64,000 bases of DNA from Leadbetterella sp964423865 (GCA_964423865.1 CAYRGN010000011.1:1-64000); one strand, 5' to 3'; shown: positions 53,318 through 62,670, counted from the stretch's first letter. The notes: a model not told the origin generated them from the letters alone. A program made the numbers and translations.

Positions 53318-54199
53318 TTGAACAAGCCAACGATAGTTTTTATATTAAATCCTGTGGCCGGAGGAGGAGGAAAAAAGGTAAATAAAAAACGTATTCTGGA
53401 GCTGTGGAATGACCATCATGTGGTTTTCCTGGAAGATCTGGAGGGCAGGGAGAAGCAAATCAGGAATTACCTTGACCAGGGGATTACGGATTTTGCAGTG
53501 GCCGGGGGAGACGGTACGGTGAACGAGGTGGCTTCGGTGCTGATGCAGACGTCCGCCCGCCTGGGGATTATTCCTTCCGGCTCGGGCAATGGCCTGGCGC
53601 GGGACCTGGGTTTGCCTTTGGACCCCGACCGGGCTTTGGAGGCCATCAGGTACGGACAGGTGAAAGCCATCGATGTGGGCCAGCTGAACGGGATGCCGTT
53701 TTTTTGTACCGCGGGAATTGGCTTTGACGCCGTGTGCGCCCATGACTTCGCGGAAGGCGGGCATTCAAGAGGCCTGCGGAATTATGTCAAAGTGATCTTT
53801 CGGAACTATTTTTCCTACCGCCCTGTAGAAATGGTCATTCGCGGAGAAAAGCAACGTTTATTCTCCCTTACTTTTGCCAACGCCGGTCAGTTTGGAAATA
53901 ATGCCTATATTGCGCCTGATGCGCGCCCGGACGACGGCTACCTGGATTGTGCCATGATTTTGCCGCATTCGCACTGGTATGGTATTTCCCTGGGCTGGAG
54001 GCTGGTTCGCAAAACCCTGGGTACGTTTCCTTATTTCAAAACGTACCGGTTCAAGGAATGTGTTCTGACGGATATTTCGGACAGACGCATCCACCTCGAC
54101 GGAGAGGCGAGAATGTTGAATACCAATACCATAGAGGTAAAGGTGATCGAAAAGGCACTAAAGGTGCTAACATCTAACCGCAACGGCGGCCGCATCTAA
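53318..54199 (+). CDS. Diacylglycerol kinase-family lipid kinase
   Basis: A 293-residue kinase of the DAGK catalytic type (YegS/DgkB/sphingosine kinase clan). Motifs: FILNPVAGGGGKKV, the nucleotide-binding AVAGGDGTVNEVASVL and GIIPSGSGNGLARDLGLP, and the C-terminal lipid-binding sandwich (DDGYLDCAMILP ... RRIHLDGE). The start is TTG; no ATG is available nearby. The last dozen codons run into a TAACATC-type heptad array, so the C-terminal residues (LTSNRNGGRI) are repeat-derived and the stop codon is supplied by the array. The phosphate acceptor (diacylglycerol, undecaprenol or a sphingoid lipid) is unknown. Confidence 0.9.
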   Translation: MNKPTIVFILNPVAGGGGKKVNKKRILELWNDHHVVFLEDLEGREKQIRNYLDQGITDFAVAGGDGTVNEVASVLMQTSARLGIIPSGSGNGLARDLGLPLDPDRALEAIRYGQVKAIDVGQLNGMPFFCTAGIGFDAVCAHDFAEGGHSRGLRNYVKVIFRNYFSYRPVEMVIRGEKQRLFSLTFANAGQFGNNAYIAPDARPDDGYLDCAMILPHSHWYGISLGWRLVRKTLGTFPYFKTYRFKECVLTDISDRRIHLDGEARMLNTNTIEVKVIEKALKVLTSNRNGGRI

Positions 54200-54255
54200 T
54201 ATCTAACATCTAATAGCTGATGGCTCAAAGCTGATGGCTCAAAGCTCACAGCTAA
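54166..54255. repeat. Heptad array across the end of the lipid kinase gene and the SUI1 leader
   Basis: CTAACAT/CTAATAT heptads begin inside the kinase gene, are broken by a GC-rich insert that includes a GCGGCCGC word, then resume (54193-54213). AGCTGAT/GGCTCAA heptads follow, ending in AGCTAAACATATACCA and the SUI1 ATG at 54266. Confidence 0.8.
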
Positions 54256-54265
54256 ACATATACCA

Positions 54266-54598
54266 ATGAAAAAGAACAAAGGCGGGGGCGTGGTCTATTC
54301 CACCAATCCTGATTATGTATTCAATTCTTTTGAAGAAGAAACGGAAACCCTTGAAAACAGCCAACAGGATCTGAGAATCTGGCTTGACCGAAAAGGGGGA
54401 GGCAAAGTGGTGAGCCGGGTAACGGGTTTTGTGGGGACGGATAACGATTTGCAGGTCCTGAAAAAGAAGCTACAGAACCAGTGCGGCAGCGGTGGGGCGG
54501 CCAAAGACGCCGAAATATTGATTCAGGGTGACCACCGCGATAAGCTCCTGGCTTTCCTCCTGAAAGAAGGCTATAAGGCCCGAAAAGCGGGAGGATGA
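54266..54598 (+). CDS. SUI1/eIF1-like translation factor
   Basis: A 110-residue cytoplasmic protein of the SUI1/YciH family. Seen are the motif LRIWLDRKGGGKVVSRVTGFVG, then LQVLKKKLQNQCGSGGAAKDAEILIQGDHRDKLLAFLLKEGYKARKAGG. The homologue eIF1 monitors start-codon choice; the bacterial members are thought to influence initiation fidelity, but their role is not settled. It is single-copy here, with its leader formed by the AGCTGAT repeat tail. Confidence 0.92.
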   Translation: MKKNKGGGVVYSTNPDYVFNSFEEETETLENSQQDLRIWLDRKGGGKVVSRVTGFVGTDNDLQVLKKKLQNQCGSGGAAKDAEILIQGDHRDKLLAFLLKEGYKARKAGG

Positions 54599-54603
54599 GG
54601 GAG

Positions 54604-54685
54604 GTAATGGTCAATGGTTAATGATCAATGGTTAATGGTTAATGGGGGATTGTGTATATCCGTGGGTCATTAACCATTAACCATT
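54604..54685. repeat. GGTTAAT heptads with inverted return arm
   Basis: Five imperfect GGTTAAT/GATCAAT units (54604-54641) are followed by a short spacer and the reverse-oriented CATTAACCATTAACCATT (54667-54684), ending in a T-run. The arms can pair into a hairpin between the convergent SUI1 and POT transporter genes, so it may also work as their shared terminator. Confidence 0.85.
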
Positions 54686-54690
54686 TTTGT

Positions 54691-56139
54691 TTATTCAATT
54701 CCGCCCATCCATTTCTTGATAGGATTGGAGAAAACGGACAGGATCAGTCCTACCCCCACGCTGATCAGGCATACCTGAAGGAAGAGGCCGGGCATGTCAT
54801 TGACGGCGTCCGGGGTGAAATTTCCGGCGAACAATCCTGCGATGAGGTTGCCCAGGGAAGCGGCTACAAACCACAGTCCCATCATCTGGCTGTAATATTT
54901 CCGTGGAGCGAGTTTGGTATAGGTACTCAGTCCCACCGGACTCACACACAATTCTCCCAAAGTAAATAGCAGGTAGGTGAGCAGTAACCAGCCCACGCTG
55001 GCTTTGCTACCGTCTAATACCAGCTTCGAGGCTGAATACAAAACAAAAAACGCCAGCGCGAGGTTGAAAAGTCCTAACCCAAACTTGAGGGGCGTGGATG
55101 GATTCATGTTTTTCCGGCTCAGGTAAATCCAGAGGGCGGCGAATACCGCAGAAAAAATAAGAATAAACATGGAGTTGGCCGACTGCAACCAGGAAGCGGG
55201 CATTTCCCATCCGAGGATGTGCCGGTCGGTGTATCTTTCCGCAAAGATGGTCAGGGTGGTACTTGACTGTTCAAAACCGGACCAGAATACGGCCGCCCCT
55301 ACGAAAAATATAAAAAGTACGGCTACCCGTTTTCTTTCCGCCTTGGTCAGGGAAGAATCAAAAAAGCCGATGTAAATAAAATAGAGGAGGGTCAAAGCCG
55401 GTACCGCGTACTTCATGGCGTTGGTGAAGACCACAAGACTCACCACCTCGAAATACAGAAGCGCGAAAATAAAGAGAAGAACGGCCAGAAGTCCATACAG
55501 AAAGGTGGGTTTCCCCTTCACCTCGGGTTCATGGCCCACATGGCGGAGTTCTTTTCCAAAAGAGCGGAACACGATCAGGCCAAAAAACATAGCGAAAGCG
55601 GCGGCCCCGAAACCGTAGTGCCAACCTACTTTTTCGCCCAGGTACCCTACAATCAGCATACCCAGGAGGGCGCCGCTGTTGATGCCCATATAGAAAATAG
55701 AGAAGGCCGAGTCGCGCTTGGCGCCGCCTTCGGGATACAGATCACCCACAATGGAACTGATGTTGGCTTTCAGGAGGCCCGTACCTACCGCCACACTTAC
55801 CAGTCCGGCGTAGAAATAGGCGTTAGAACCGGGGATAGCCAACAAGATATGACCGATCATAATGACAATTCCACCCCACCAGATGGCCTTTTTCTGACCG
55901 ATAAGGTTATCGGCTATCCATCCTCCTGGAAGGGTCAGAATGTAAACTGCCGCGGCATACAAACCGAAGATGGAACCCGCAAGATCTTCGGGTAAACCCA
56001 GGGCGCCGTCTTCCACACCTTTGATCAGGTAAAGGAACAGAATGGCTTTCATACCGTAGAAACTAAAGCGTTCGCCCATCTCGGTAAAGAAGAGCACGAA
56101 CAGCCCTACAGGATGGCCAAGAAAAGTTTTTTCTTTCAT
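54691..56139 (-). CDS. POT/PTR-family proton-dependent peptide transporter
   Basis: A 482-residue inner-membrane transporter with about 13 hydrophobic segments. The first helix has FFTEMGERFSFYGMKAILFLYL, the POT signature (ExxERFxYYG), with the conserved Glu/Arg that couple proton transport. FYMGINSGALLGMLIVGYLGEKVGWHYGFG fits the family PTR2 signature. The ATG at 56139 was chosen over an upstream extension of 19 residues that has no family counterpart. It imports di- and tripeptides. It is a single gene. Confidence 0.94.
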   Translation of the reverse strand: MKEKTFLGHPVGLFVLFFTEMGERFSFYGMKAILFLYLIKGVEDGALGLPEDLAGSIFGLYAAAVYILTLPGGWIADNLIGQKKAIWWGGIVIMIGHILLAIPGSNAYFYAGLVSVAVGTGLLKANISSIVGDLYPEGGAKRDSAFSIFYMGINSGALLGMLIVGYLGEKVGWHYGFGAAAFAMFFGLIVFRSFGKELRHVGHEPEVKGKPTFLYGLLAVLLFIFALLYFEVVSLVVFTNAMKYAVPALTLLYFIYIGFFDSSLTKAERKRVAVLFIFFVGAAVFWSGFEQSSTTLTIFAERYTDRHILGWEMPASWLQSANSMFILIFSAVFAALWIYLSRKNMNPSTPLKFGLGLFNLALAFFVLYSASKLVLDGSKASVGWLLLTYLLFTLGELCVSPVGLSTYTKLAPRKYYSQMMGLWFVAASLGNLIAGLFAGNFTPDAVNDMPGLFLQVCLISVGVGLILSVFSNPIKKWMGGIE

Positions 56140-56207
56140 AGTCAAGGTCTCATTTTTGATGTGGCCACGGAAAAAGACCGCGGCTGGGTTGAACAAATAA
56201 ATTTAAT

Positions 56208-57539
56208 TCATGCCTTATAGAATAACCATTTTCCCAGTTCTTTCCAGGTTACTTTCTTGCCGTACATCAGGATACCCACCCGGTAGATTCTGGAGGCCAG
56301 CCAGGTGGTAAAAATGAATCCGGAGATAAGCAAGGAAATGGACAAGACGATCTGCCACGCGGGTACCCCGAAAGGGATACGCACCATCATGATGATGGGT
56401 GAGGTGAACGGGATCATGGAGGCCCAGACGGCGAGCGAACTGTAAGGGTCGCGAATAACGATCTGGGCAATGGCGAAGGAGGCGATGATGGGAATGGTGA
56501 TAGGTAACATGAACTGCTGGGTGTCGGTTTCGCTGTCTACCGCGGAACCCACGGCGCCGAACAAGGAGCTGTAAAGGAGATATCCTCCTATAAAATATAG
56601 GATAAAACACAGCAGGATGGTGCCTATCGGGAGGGTAGAAACCGCTCCCATGATATCCGGCATGGCATCAGTGATGTTCGACTGGCCTTTCATGGCTTCA
56701 CGGGCCTCGGGAGGCATGTTGCTCATTTGCATTTCGCTGAGCGCCTGGGGAGCGTTCTGTACCTTATTGGCTACAATTTTGCCGCCCACGGTGAAGATAG
56801 CGCCGGTTAGTATAATCCAGAGACCGAATTGGGTCAGACCTACCAGGGCCACGCCTACAATTTTCCCGATCATCAGCTGGAAAGGCTTGACCGAAGAGAT
56901 CAGGATTTCCACGATCCGGCTGGTTTTCTCTTCCGTGATGCTGCGCATTACCTGGGCGCCATAAATAAATACGGCCATATAAATCAGGAAGGCTGCGATA
57001 CCGCCGATAATAGAGGCTGCCGTAGCGCTGCTCTTCTTTTCTTCCCCGGCTTTCAGGCTGATTGTCTCCGCGGAAACTTTAACTTTTGCGCTTTCCAGCG
57101 TGCTGCGCGTAATGCCTGCTTCGGTTAATTTGATAGTTTCTATTTCGTTTTCGATATCGCTTTCAATGCGGCTCTGTACTTCCAGGGATACCCCCTTTTC
57201 GCTATAGATCTTCACCGATTTCGGTTGTTCGAAAACCTGGGCCGGTATAAAGACCAGGGCGTCAGCCCCAGACTGTTTTAAATGATTTTTCAGACTATCG
57301 AGATCTCCTTTGATATATTCATACACATAGGAAGAAGAATTTTTAAATTTCCCTTCGAAGTTTCCGCTGTAGTCCAAAACTTCGATTTTTTTCTGATTTA
57401 TGGAGGAAATCGCGGCCCAGATAATTCCGGCATAGAGTAAACCGATCAGCACCGGACCCAGGATGGTCATGACAATGAATGACTTTTTCCTGACCCGGGT
57501 CAGGTATTCTCTTTGTATGATGAGTAAGATATTTTTCAT
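56208..57539 (-). CDS. ABC-2 type exporter permease (NatB-like)
   Basis: A 443-residue membrane protein of the ABC2 (PF12698) class. One N-terminal helix (KKSFIVMTILGPVLIGLLYAGIIWAA) is followed by a large extracytoplasmic domain (about 45-175), then five or more helices with TSRIVEILISSVKPFQLMIGKIVGVALVGLTQFGLW and MPITIPIIASFAI. It starts 8 bp after the ATPase gene, so together they make an ABC transporter. Homologues include NatB (Na+ export) and other efflux permeases; the substrate is unknown. Confidence 0.9.
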   Translation of the reverse strand: MKNILLIIQREYLTRVRKKSFIVMTILGPVLIGLLYAGIIWAAISSINQKKIEVLDYSGNFEGKFKNSSSYVYEYIKGDLDSLKNHLKQSGADALVFIPAQVFEQPKSVKIYSEKGVSLEVQSRIESDIENEIETIKLTEAGITRSTLESAKVKVSAETISLKAGEEKKSSATAASIIGGIAAFLIYMAVFIYGAQVMRSITEEKTSRIVEILISSVKPFQLMIGKIVGVALVGLTQFGLWIILTGAIFTVGGKIVANKVQNAPQALSEMQMSNMPPEAREAMKGQSNITDAMPDIMGAVSTLPIGTILLCFILYFIGGYLLYSSLFGAVGSAVDSETDTQQFMLPITIPIIASFAIAQIVIRDPYSSLAVWASMIPFTSPIIMMVRIPFGVPAWQIVLSISLLISGFIFTTWLASRIYRVGILMYGKKVTWKELGKWLFYKA

Positions 57540-57547
57540 ATTTGTTT

Positions 57548-58456
57548 TTAACGTTTTACAGACCGGATGAAGACGTCGTTCATGGAAGCCACATCCTCCC
57601 GGAAAGAAATGACATGGACTTTGTCTACCAGTTCTTTCAGGATATCGTTGGACGTATATCCCGCCCGTGCTTCCAGGGTGGCTGAAACCAGTCCGTCAGC
57701 ATTGACCTGGCTTTTCCGCATATCGAATGTGGTATGGCTTCCGTTTATCCCGCCCGTAAAATCAAGGGAAAAGGTATTGGGCTTGAATTGTTCTTTAATA
57801 TCTTTTTTCTTGCCTTCCAACACTTTTTTTGACTTATCGATTAAGCCGATGTAATCGCAGAGTTCCTCTACCGACTCCATTCGGTGGGTAGAAAAAATAA
57901 TGGTAGATCCCTTTTTTTTCAGTTCCAGGATCTCATCTTTGATCAGGTTGGCGTTGATGGGGTCAAAACCTGAAAACGGCTCATCGAGAATGATTAGCTT
58001 GGGTTGGTGGAGAACGGTGGCTACAAACTGGATCTTTTGCTGCATGCCCTTGCTCAGGTCTTCCACGTTCTTGTCCCACCAGGTTTTGATATCGAATTTA
58101 ATGAACCATTCCTTGAGTTTGTCCATGGCCTCGTCTTTGGACAGTCCTTTGAGCCGGGCCAGGTAAAGAAGTTGTTCACCCACCTTCATTTTTTTATACA
58201 GTCCTCTTTCTTCCGGAAGGTAGCCGATGTCAAAAATATTATTTTCTTTCAGGGGCTGGCCATCGAAAAGCACCATGCCCTCGTCGGGGGCGGTGATTTG
58301 GTTGACAATCCGTATCAGGGAAGTTTTTCCGGCGCCGTTGGGTCCTAAAAGTCCGTAAATAACCCCTTTGGGGACCGTCAGGCTTACGTTGTCCAACGCG
58401 CGGTGATGAGTATAATTCTTAACTACATTGATAACCTCCAGTATATTTTCTGGCAT
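57548..58456 (-). CDS. ABC transporter ATP-binding subunit
   Basis: A 302-residue ATPase for the ABC-2 permease downstream. Motifs: GLLGPNGAGKTSLIRI (Walker A), YLPEERGLYKKMKVGEQLLYLARLKG (Q-loop and helical region), DLSKGMQQKIQF (signature), LIILDEPFSGFDP (Walker B) and STHRMESVEELCD (H-loop). A C-terminal extension of about 90 residues (DUF4162-like) is common in NatA-type ATPases. The ATG at 58456 was preferred over a TTG seven codons upstream. A -7 box TATTTTTG is 18 nt before it. Confidence 0.94.
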   Translation of the reverse strand: MPENILEVINVVKNYTHHRALDNVSLTVPKGVIYGLLGPNGAGKTSLIRIVNQITAPDEGMVLFDGQPLKENNIFDIGYLPEERGLYKKMKVGEQLLYLARLKGLSKDEAMDKLKEWFIKFDIKTWWDKNVEDLSKGMQQKIQFVATVLHQPKLIILDEPFSGFDPINANLIKDEILELKKKGSTIIFSTHRMESVEELCDYIGLIDKSKKVLEGKKKDIKEQFKPNTFSLDFTGGINGSHTTFDMRKSQVNADGLVSATLEARAGYTSNDILKELVDKVHVISFREDVASMNDVFIRSVKR

Positions 58457-58474
58457 ACTTGCGTTTTTTTTTGA

Positions 58475-58482
58475 CAAAAATA
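58475..58482 (-). promoter_or_regulatory. -7 box upstream of the ABC transporter operon
   Basis: The minus strand reads TATTTTTG, a full consensus match, 18 nt before the ATPase start codon. No clear -33 TTG. Confidence 0.45.
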
Positions 58483-58559
58483 ATGTTTTTGAGCAGTATT
58501 AAAAGGATTTACTTGTATAATGATAAACAGGGGGGGCGGAGGATTTCAAGTTAATTTAA

Positions 58560-58589
58560 TTTGAAATTAAATTTATTGCTATAATTTTG
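58560..58589 (+). promoter_or_regulatory. Promoter for the PBP1A gene
   Basis: TTTG at 58560-58563, an 18-nt spacer and TAATTTTG at 58582-58589: a near-perfect Bacteroidota promoter. The chosen start codon is 72 nt further. Confidence 0.75.
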
Positions 58590-58661
58590 GAGCAGGTTCT
58601 CGGTTAAAGATCAGAAATCAGTTTACTCGTGGTTTATCGGTTCAGGGGTTTTTGGAAGAAT

Positions 58662-61184
58662 ATGACAGGCAGGATAAGTACTGGTGTATGGACTCTGCTG
58701 GTGAAAGTATTGGGGGAAGACCGGTTACATGCGGTACTCCGTTTGTACCAACAAGGTAAGGAGAAGCTGAGCCGGTTTCTGTTCGGACATCTCCGCGAAA
58801 CCGGGGAATATTACCCTCTGATCCGCTCCATTTACAAGTATACGTTTTGGGTGGTAGTGCTTACCCTGGGTTTTTACCTTCAGCTCCGCACAAATTTCCT
58901 GTGGTTAACCGGGGGCATGCCCCGGATGGAGGCCCTCCAGGATCCTAAAATGAACCAGGCATCCGCCATCTATTCCTCAGACGGGGAACTGATTGGTAAA
59001 TTCTTTACGGAAAACCGGTCGGCGGTAGACAGCTCCGACATTTCCCCCTGGGTGTTCAAAGCGCTGATCGCCACGGAAGACAAGCGTTTTGAAAGGCATT
59101 CCGGCATTGATCTCAGGAGGATGGCCAGTGTGGTCGTCGGTATCCTTACGGGCGATTCGGACCGGGGCGGGGGCAGTACCATTTCCCAGCAGCTGGCCAA
59201 AAACCTGTACAATACCCGCCGGAAAGAGATGCGGGGGGCATTGTATCATGTGCCTTTACTCGGAACCCTTATTTATAAAGCCAAGGAATGGATTACGGCT
59301 ATTCAATTGGAAAAACGGTTTACAAAAGGAGAAATTGCCACTATGTACCTGAATACGGTAGATTATGGCAATAATGCTTTCGGAATCAAAACCGCGGCCC
59401 GTACCTATTTCAACAAAACACCGGACCAACTGGATGTTTCGGAGTGTGCCGTGCTGGTAGGCCTGCAAAAAGCCACTACCTATTACAACCCTATCCGGAA
59501 CCCGGAAAACTCTATGCGACGCCGGAACACGGTGTTGAACAGGCTGGTACAGAACGGCGACCTGGACAGTACGGAAGCCGCACAAATGATGGAGATTCCT
59601 ATTGTACTCGATGTCCATATTGAAGATGCGAGTGAAGGGTTGGGGAACTATTTCAAGGTGGCATTGGCCAGGCAGATTGAGCAATGGGCCAAAGAGGAAG
59701 ACCTGGATATCGACATTTACCGGGACGGGCTAAGAATTCATACGACCATTGATTCCCGGATGCAGATTTATGCGGAGTCTGCCGTGGAAACCCACATGCG
59801 TATGCTGCAACGCGAATTTGACGCCCAATGGAAAAATAAAAACCCCTGGACGTACGAAAACGGGGAGGAAATCCCGGATTTTATTGAAACCGTAGCCAAA
59901 AGAACCCGTTTCTATCAGCACCTGGAAACGAAATACGAGGGCAACCTGGATTCTGTAGCGTATTACATGAACAAACCCATGCCCATGAAGCTGTTCAGCT
60001 GGAAAGGGCCTATAGAGAAAGAAATCAGCCACATGGATTCCCTTCGGTACTATAAGCGTTTTTTGCAGGCGGGCATGATGGCCTATGATCCGTATTCGGG
60101 GTTTATTAAGGCCTGGGTAGGCGGGGTAGATTTTGACCATTTTAAATACGACCATGTGCGCCAGGCCCGCCGGCAGCCGGGTTCTGCTTTTAAGCCTGTG
60201 GTGTATACCGCGGCGATAGACGGCTCCCTTGACCTGTCCCCCTGCGACAGGCGGCAGGATAAAATGCTGGAATTTCGCTGGAAAGAAGGAGGGGAGGAAA
60301 AGGTGTGGAGGCCCCGAAATGCCAACGGGGTGTACTCCGGAGCTGAACTGACGCTCCGGTCGGCCCTTGCCCGCTCGGTGAATACGGTGGCCGTGCAACT
60401 GACCAACGAGATGAAACCCAAAAAGGTGATTGAATATGCCCGTAAGATGGGCATCACGTCTCCTATGGATGAAGTGAATGCCCTGGGTCTGGGAACTTCC
60501 GACGTTTCATTGTATGAGCTGGTAGCCGCGTACGGGATTTTTCTGAATGAAGGTACCTATCGTGAACCTATCCTTGTTTTTAAAATAGAAGACAGTAAAG
60601 GCAAGGTGCTGGCTGAATTTAAGCCGGCGGAACACCAGGCTATCCGGCCGGAATCCGCTTACCTGATGCAGTATATGCTTCGGGGCAATGTAGAGGAGCC
60701 CGGAGGAACAGGAAAGCGCCTGTTTAACTACAGCGCCCTTTTCCGGAACGGCGGACAAGTGGGGGGCAAGACGGGTACCACCTCCAATAACTCCGATGCC
60801 TGGTATGTAGGTTTTACCAAAGACCTGGTGTGCGGCGTATGGGTAGGAGGCGATGACCGCAGTATTCATTTTAAGGGAAGTATGGGCGAAGGAAGTAAAT
60901 CAGCGCTACCTGTTTTCGGTATCTTCATGAACAGCGTCTATACGGATAAATCGCTTGGATATGTGGCCGGACCTTTTCCCAAACCTACGGTTAAAATTGA
61001 AAAAGATTACCTCGGCTGTTTCTCCTATGAGACGGAAACGGTAGAAAGCGACAGCCTGAGTGTGATGGAACTGGATTCTATCCGGGCGTACAAGAACCGG
61101 TTTCAGGATGATTCTACCATCAACCTGAACAAAATAGAACGACTGACTCCGAGAACGAGAATAGATTCGTTGAGGCTGCCGTAG
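58662..61184 (+). CDS. Class A penicillin-binding protein (PBP1A)
   Basis: An 840-residue bifunctional peptidoglycan synthase. One membrane helix (YTFWVVVLTLGFYLQL, about 60-75) anchors it. The GT51 glycosyltransferase domain (about 95-290) has the catalytic Glu139 in ATEDKRFERHSGID and GGSTISQQLAKNLYN. The transpeptidase domain (about 480-745) has SAFK (Ser-X-X-Lys), SVN and KTGTT. A GTG at 58629 would add 11 residues; the ATG is preferred. The C-terminal 100 residues are charged with no known domain. The gene is its own transcription unit. Confidence 0.94.
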   Translation: MTGRISTGVWTLLVKVLGEDRLHAVLRLYQQGKEKLSRFLFGHLRETGEYYPLIRSIYKYTFWVVVLTLGFYLQLRTNFLWLTGGMPRMEALQDPKMNQASAIYSSDGELIGKFFTENRSAVDSSDISPWVFKALIATEDKRFERHSGIDLRRMASVVVGILTGDSDRGGGSTISQQLAKNLYNTRRKEMRGALYHVPLLGTLIYKAKEWITAIQLEKRFTKGEIATMYLNTVDYGNNAFGIKTAARTYFNKTPDQLDVSECAVLVGLQKATTYYNPIRNPENSMRRRNTVLNRLVQNGDLDSTEAAQMMEIPIVLDVHIEDASEGLGNYFKVALARQIEQWAKEEDLDIDIYRDGLRIHTTIDSRMQIYAESAVETHMRMLQREFDAQWKNKNPWTYENGEEIPDFIETVAKRTRFYQHLETKYEGNLDSVAYYMNKPMPMKLFSWKGPIEKEISHMDSLRYYKRFLQAGMMAYDPYSGFIKAWVGGVDFDHFKYDHVRQARRQPGSAFKPVVYTAAIDGSLDLSPCDRRQDKMLEFRWKEGGEEKVWRPRNANGVYSGAELTLRSALARSVNTVAVQLTNEMKPKKVIEYARKMGITSPMDEVNALGLGTSDVSLYELVAAYGIFLNEGTYREPILVFKIEDSKGKVLAEFKPAEHQAIRPESAYLMQYMLRGNVEEPGGTGKRLFNYSALFRNGGQVGGKTGTTSNNSDAWYVGFTKDLVCGVWVGGDDRSIHFKGSMGEGSKSALPVFGIFMNSVYTDKSLGYVAGPFPKPTVKIEKDYLGCFSYETETVESDSLSVMELDSIRAYKNRFQDDSTINLNKIERLTPRTRIDSLRLP

Positions 61185-61214
61185 AAACGCGATCCACGGT
61201 ATCTCAGCCAGCCC

Positions 61215-61246
61215 TTTGCTATTTCCTTAATAAAAGCGTAATTTTG
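61215..61246 (+). promoter_or_regulatory. Promoter for ychF
   Basis: TTTG at 61215-61218, a 20-nt spacer and TAATTTTG at 61239-61246 match the consensus fully. The start codon is 19 nt downstream. Confidence 0.75.
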
Positions 61247-61265
61247 CGAAAAATTTTACAATCGT

Positions 61266-62369
61266 ATGGCTTTAAGGGCAGGAATAGTGGGGTTACCCAA
61301 CGTAGGAAAATCCACGTTATTCAATGCAGTTTCTACCAGCGCAAAGGCGCAGGCATCCAATTACAGGTTTTGTACCATTGACCCGAATGTGGGTTTGGTG
61401 GATGTACCGGACCCGCGGCTGGATCAGTTGGCGGAGCTGGTAAAGCCGAATAAAATCGTTCCCACTCAGATTGAGATCGTCGATATTGCCGGTTTGGTGA
61501 AAGGGGCTTCGCGGGGCGAAGGACTGGGGAATAAGTTTCTCGGTAATATCCGGGAAGTAGACGCTATCATTCATGTGGTGCGTTGTTTCGAAGACGAAAA
61601 TGTACTGCGGGAAGAAGGAGCCATCAACCCGGTAGCAGATAAGGAAATTATCGATACGGAATTACAGCTCAAAGACCTGGAATCAGTAGAAAAGAAGATT
61701 CAACGGATTCAGAAACAGGCCCGTGTGGGCGGGGATGCCCAGGCTAAAATGGAGCTGGAAGTACTGGAGTCGGTGAAGCAGTGGCTGGAGCAGGGTAAAA
61801 ATGTACGGGGAATGGACCTGAGTAAAGAACAGATGGTAGCCATCGGCGATCTCTTCCTGCTGACCGTAAAACCCACCCTGTATGTGGCGAACGTAGACGA
61901 GGCGTCCATGCATACCGGGAATAAATATTCCGAGGCTTTACAGCAAGTAGCCAACGAAGAAGGAGCCCAGCTGATCGTTTTAAACAACAGCATTGAGGCG
62001 CAGATCGCCGAGATGGAAGACGCCGACGACAAGGCCATGTTCTTTGCCGAATACAATATGGATGAGCCTGGATTGAACAAACTGATTCGTTCAGCTTATA
62101 AACTCCTTAACCTGGCTACCTATTTTACCGCCGGGGTGCAGGAAGTAAGAGCCTGGACCATAGGTAAAGGCTGGAAGGCGCCTCAGGCAGCCAGCGTGAT
62201 CCACACCGACTTTGAAAAAGGCTTTATCAAAGCCGAGGTCATCGCCTTTGATGACCGGATCAAATACAAAACCGAAGCCGGCTGCCGCGATGCCGGTAAA
62301 CTGCGGATCGAAGGGAAAGAATACGTGGTACAAGACGGCGATGTAATGCACTTCAGGTTTAATGTGTAA
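61266..62369 (+). CDS. ychF: Redox-regulated Obg-like ATPase YchF
   Basis: A 367-residue Obg-family P-loop protein that hydrolyses ATP in preference to GTP and is linked to ribosome and stress functions. Motifs: GLPNVGKSTLFNAVS (G1), IVDIAGLVKGASRGEGLGNKFL (G3), and NVDE in place of NKxD (which shifts specificity to ATP). A coiled-coil insert (about 125-185) and the C-terminal TGS domain (about 280-365: YFTAGVQEVRAWTIGKGW ... YVVQDGDVMHFRFNV) are present. Confidence 0.97.
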   Translation: MALRAGIVGLPNVGKSTLFNAVSTSAKAQASNYRFCTIDPNVGLVDVPDPRLDQLAELVKPNKIVPTQIEIVDIAGLVKGASRGEGLGNKFLGNIREVDAIIHVVRCFEDENVLREEGAINPVADKEIIDTELQLKDLESVEKKIQRIQKQARVGGDAQAKMELEVLESVKQWLEQGKNVRGMDLSKEQMVAIGDLFLLTVKPTLYVANVDEASMHTGNKYSEALQQVANEEGAQLIVLNNSIEAQIAEMEDADDKAMFFAEYNMDEPGLNKLIRSAYKLLNLATYFTAGVQEVRAWTIGKGWKAPQAASVIHTDFEKGFIKAEVIAFDDRIKYKTEAGCRDAGKLRIEGKEYVVQDGDVMHFRFNV

Positions 62370-62670
62370 ATGCTGTTATCCCCTCCGTAAGTTCTGTCAA
62401 AGAAACGCCGATATCTTAATCCGATTTATCGTATTCTTCCAATTGTGAATATACTGTATTCGAAATTGGACTGGAGTCAATATATCGCCAGCCAATAGGA
62501 GCTTTACCTGCCTGCCGAAAAGCAGTTATGGGTAGAAGCCAAAAGAAATTGGGAGGTTTTGAAAGGAAATGGAATCGTAAAATTGCATTCTAAAAATAAA
62601 ACATTTAATATTATGAATGTTTTGTGGCAGTAATGCAGAAAATGACCTGTTCCTTCAACCTAACCTTTCT
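62370..62670. other. Gene-free gap with a possible decayed coding remnant
   Basis: This 301-bp gap has no intact gene. On the plus strand a frame ending TAA at 62634 encodes a protein-like stretch (LPAEKQLWVEAKRNWEVLKG and NGIVKLHSKNKTF) after an in-frame TAG. It has no start codon and no recognisable family, so it may be a gene fragment or chance. Confidence 0.4.
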
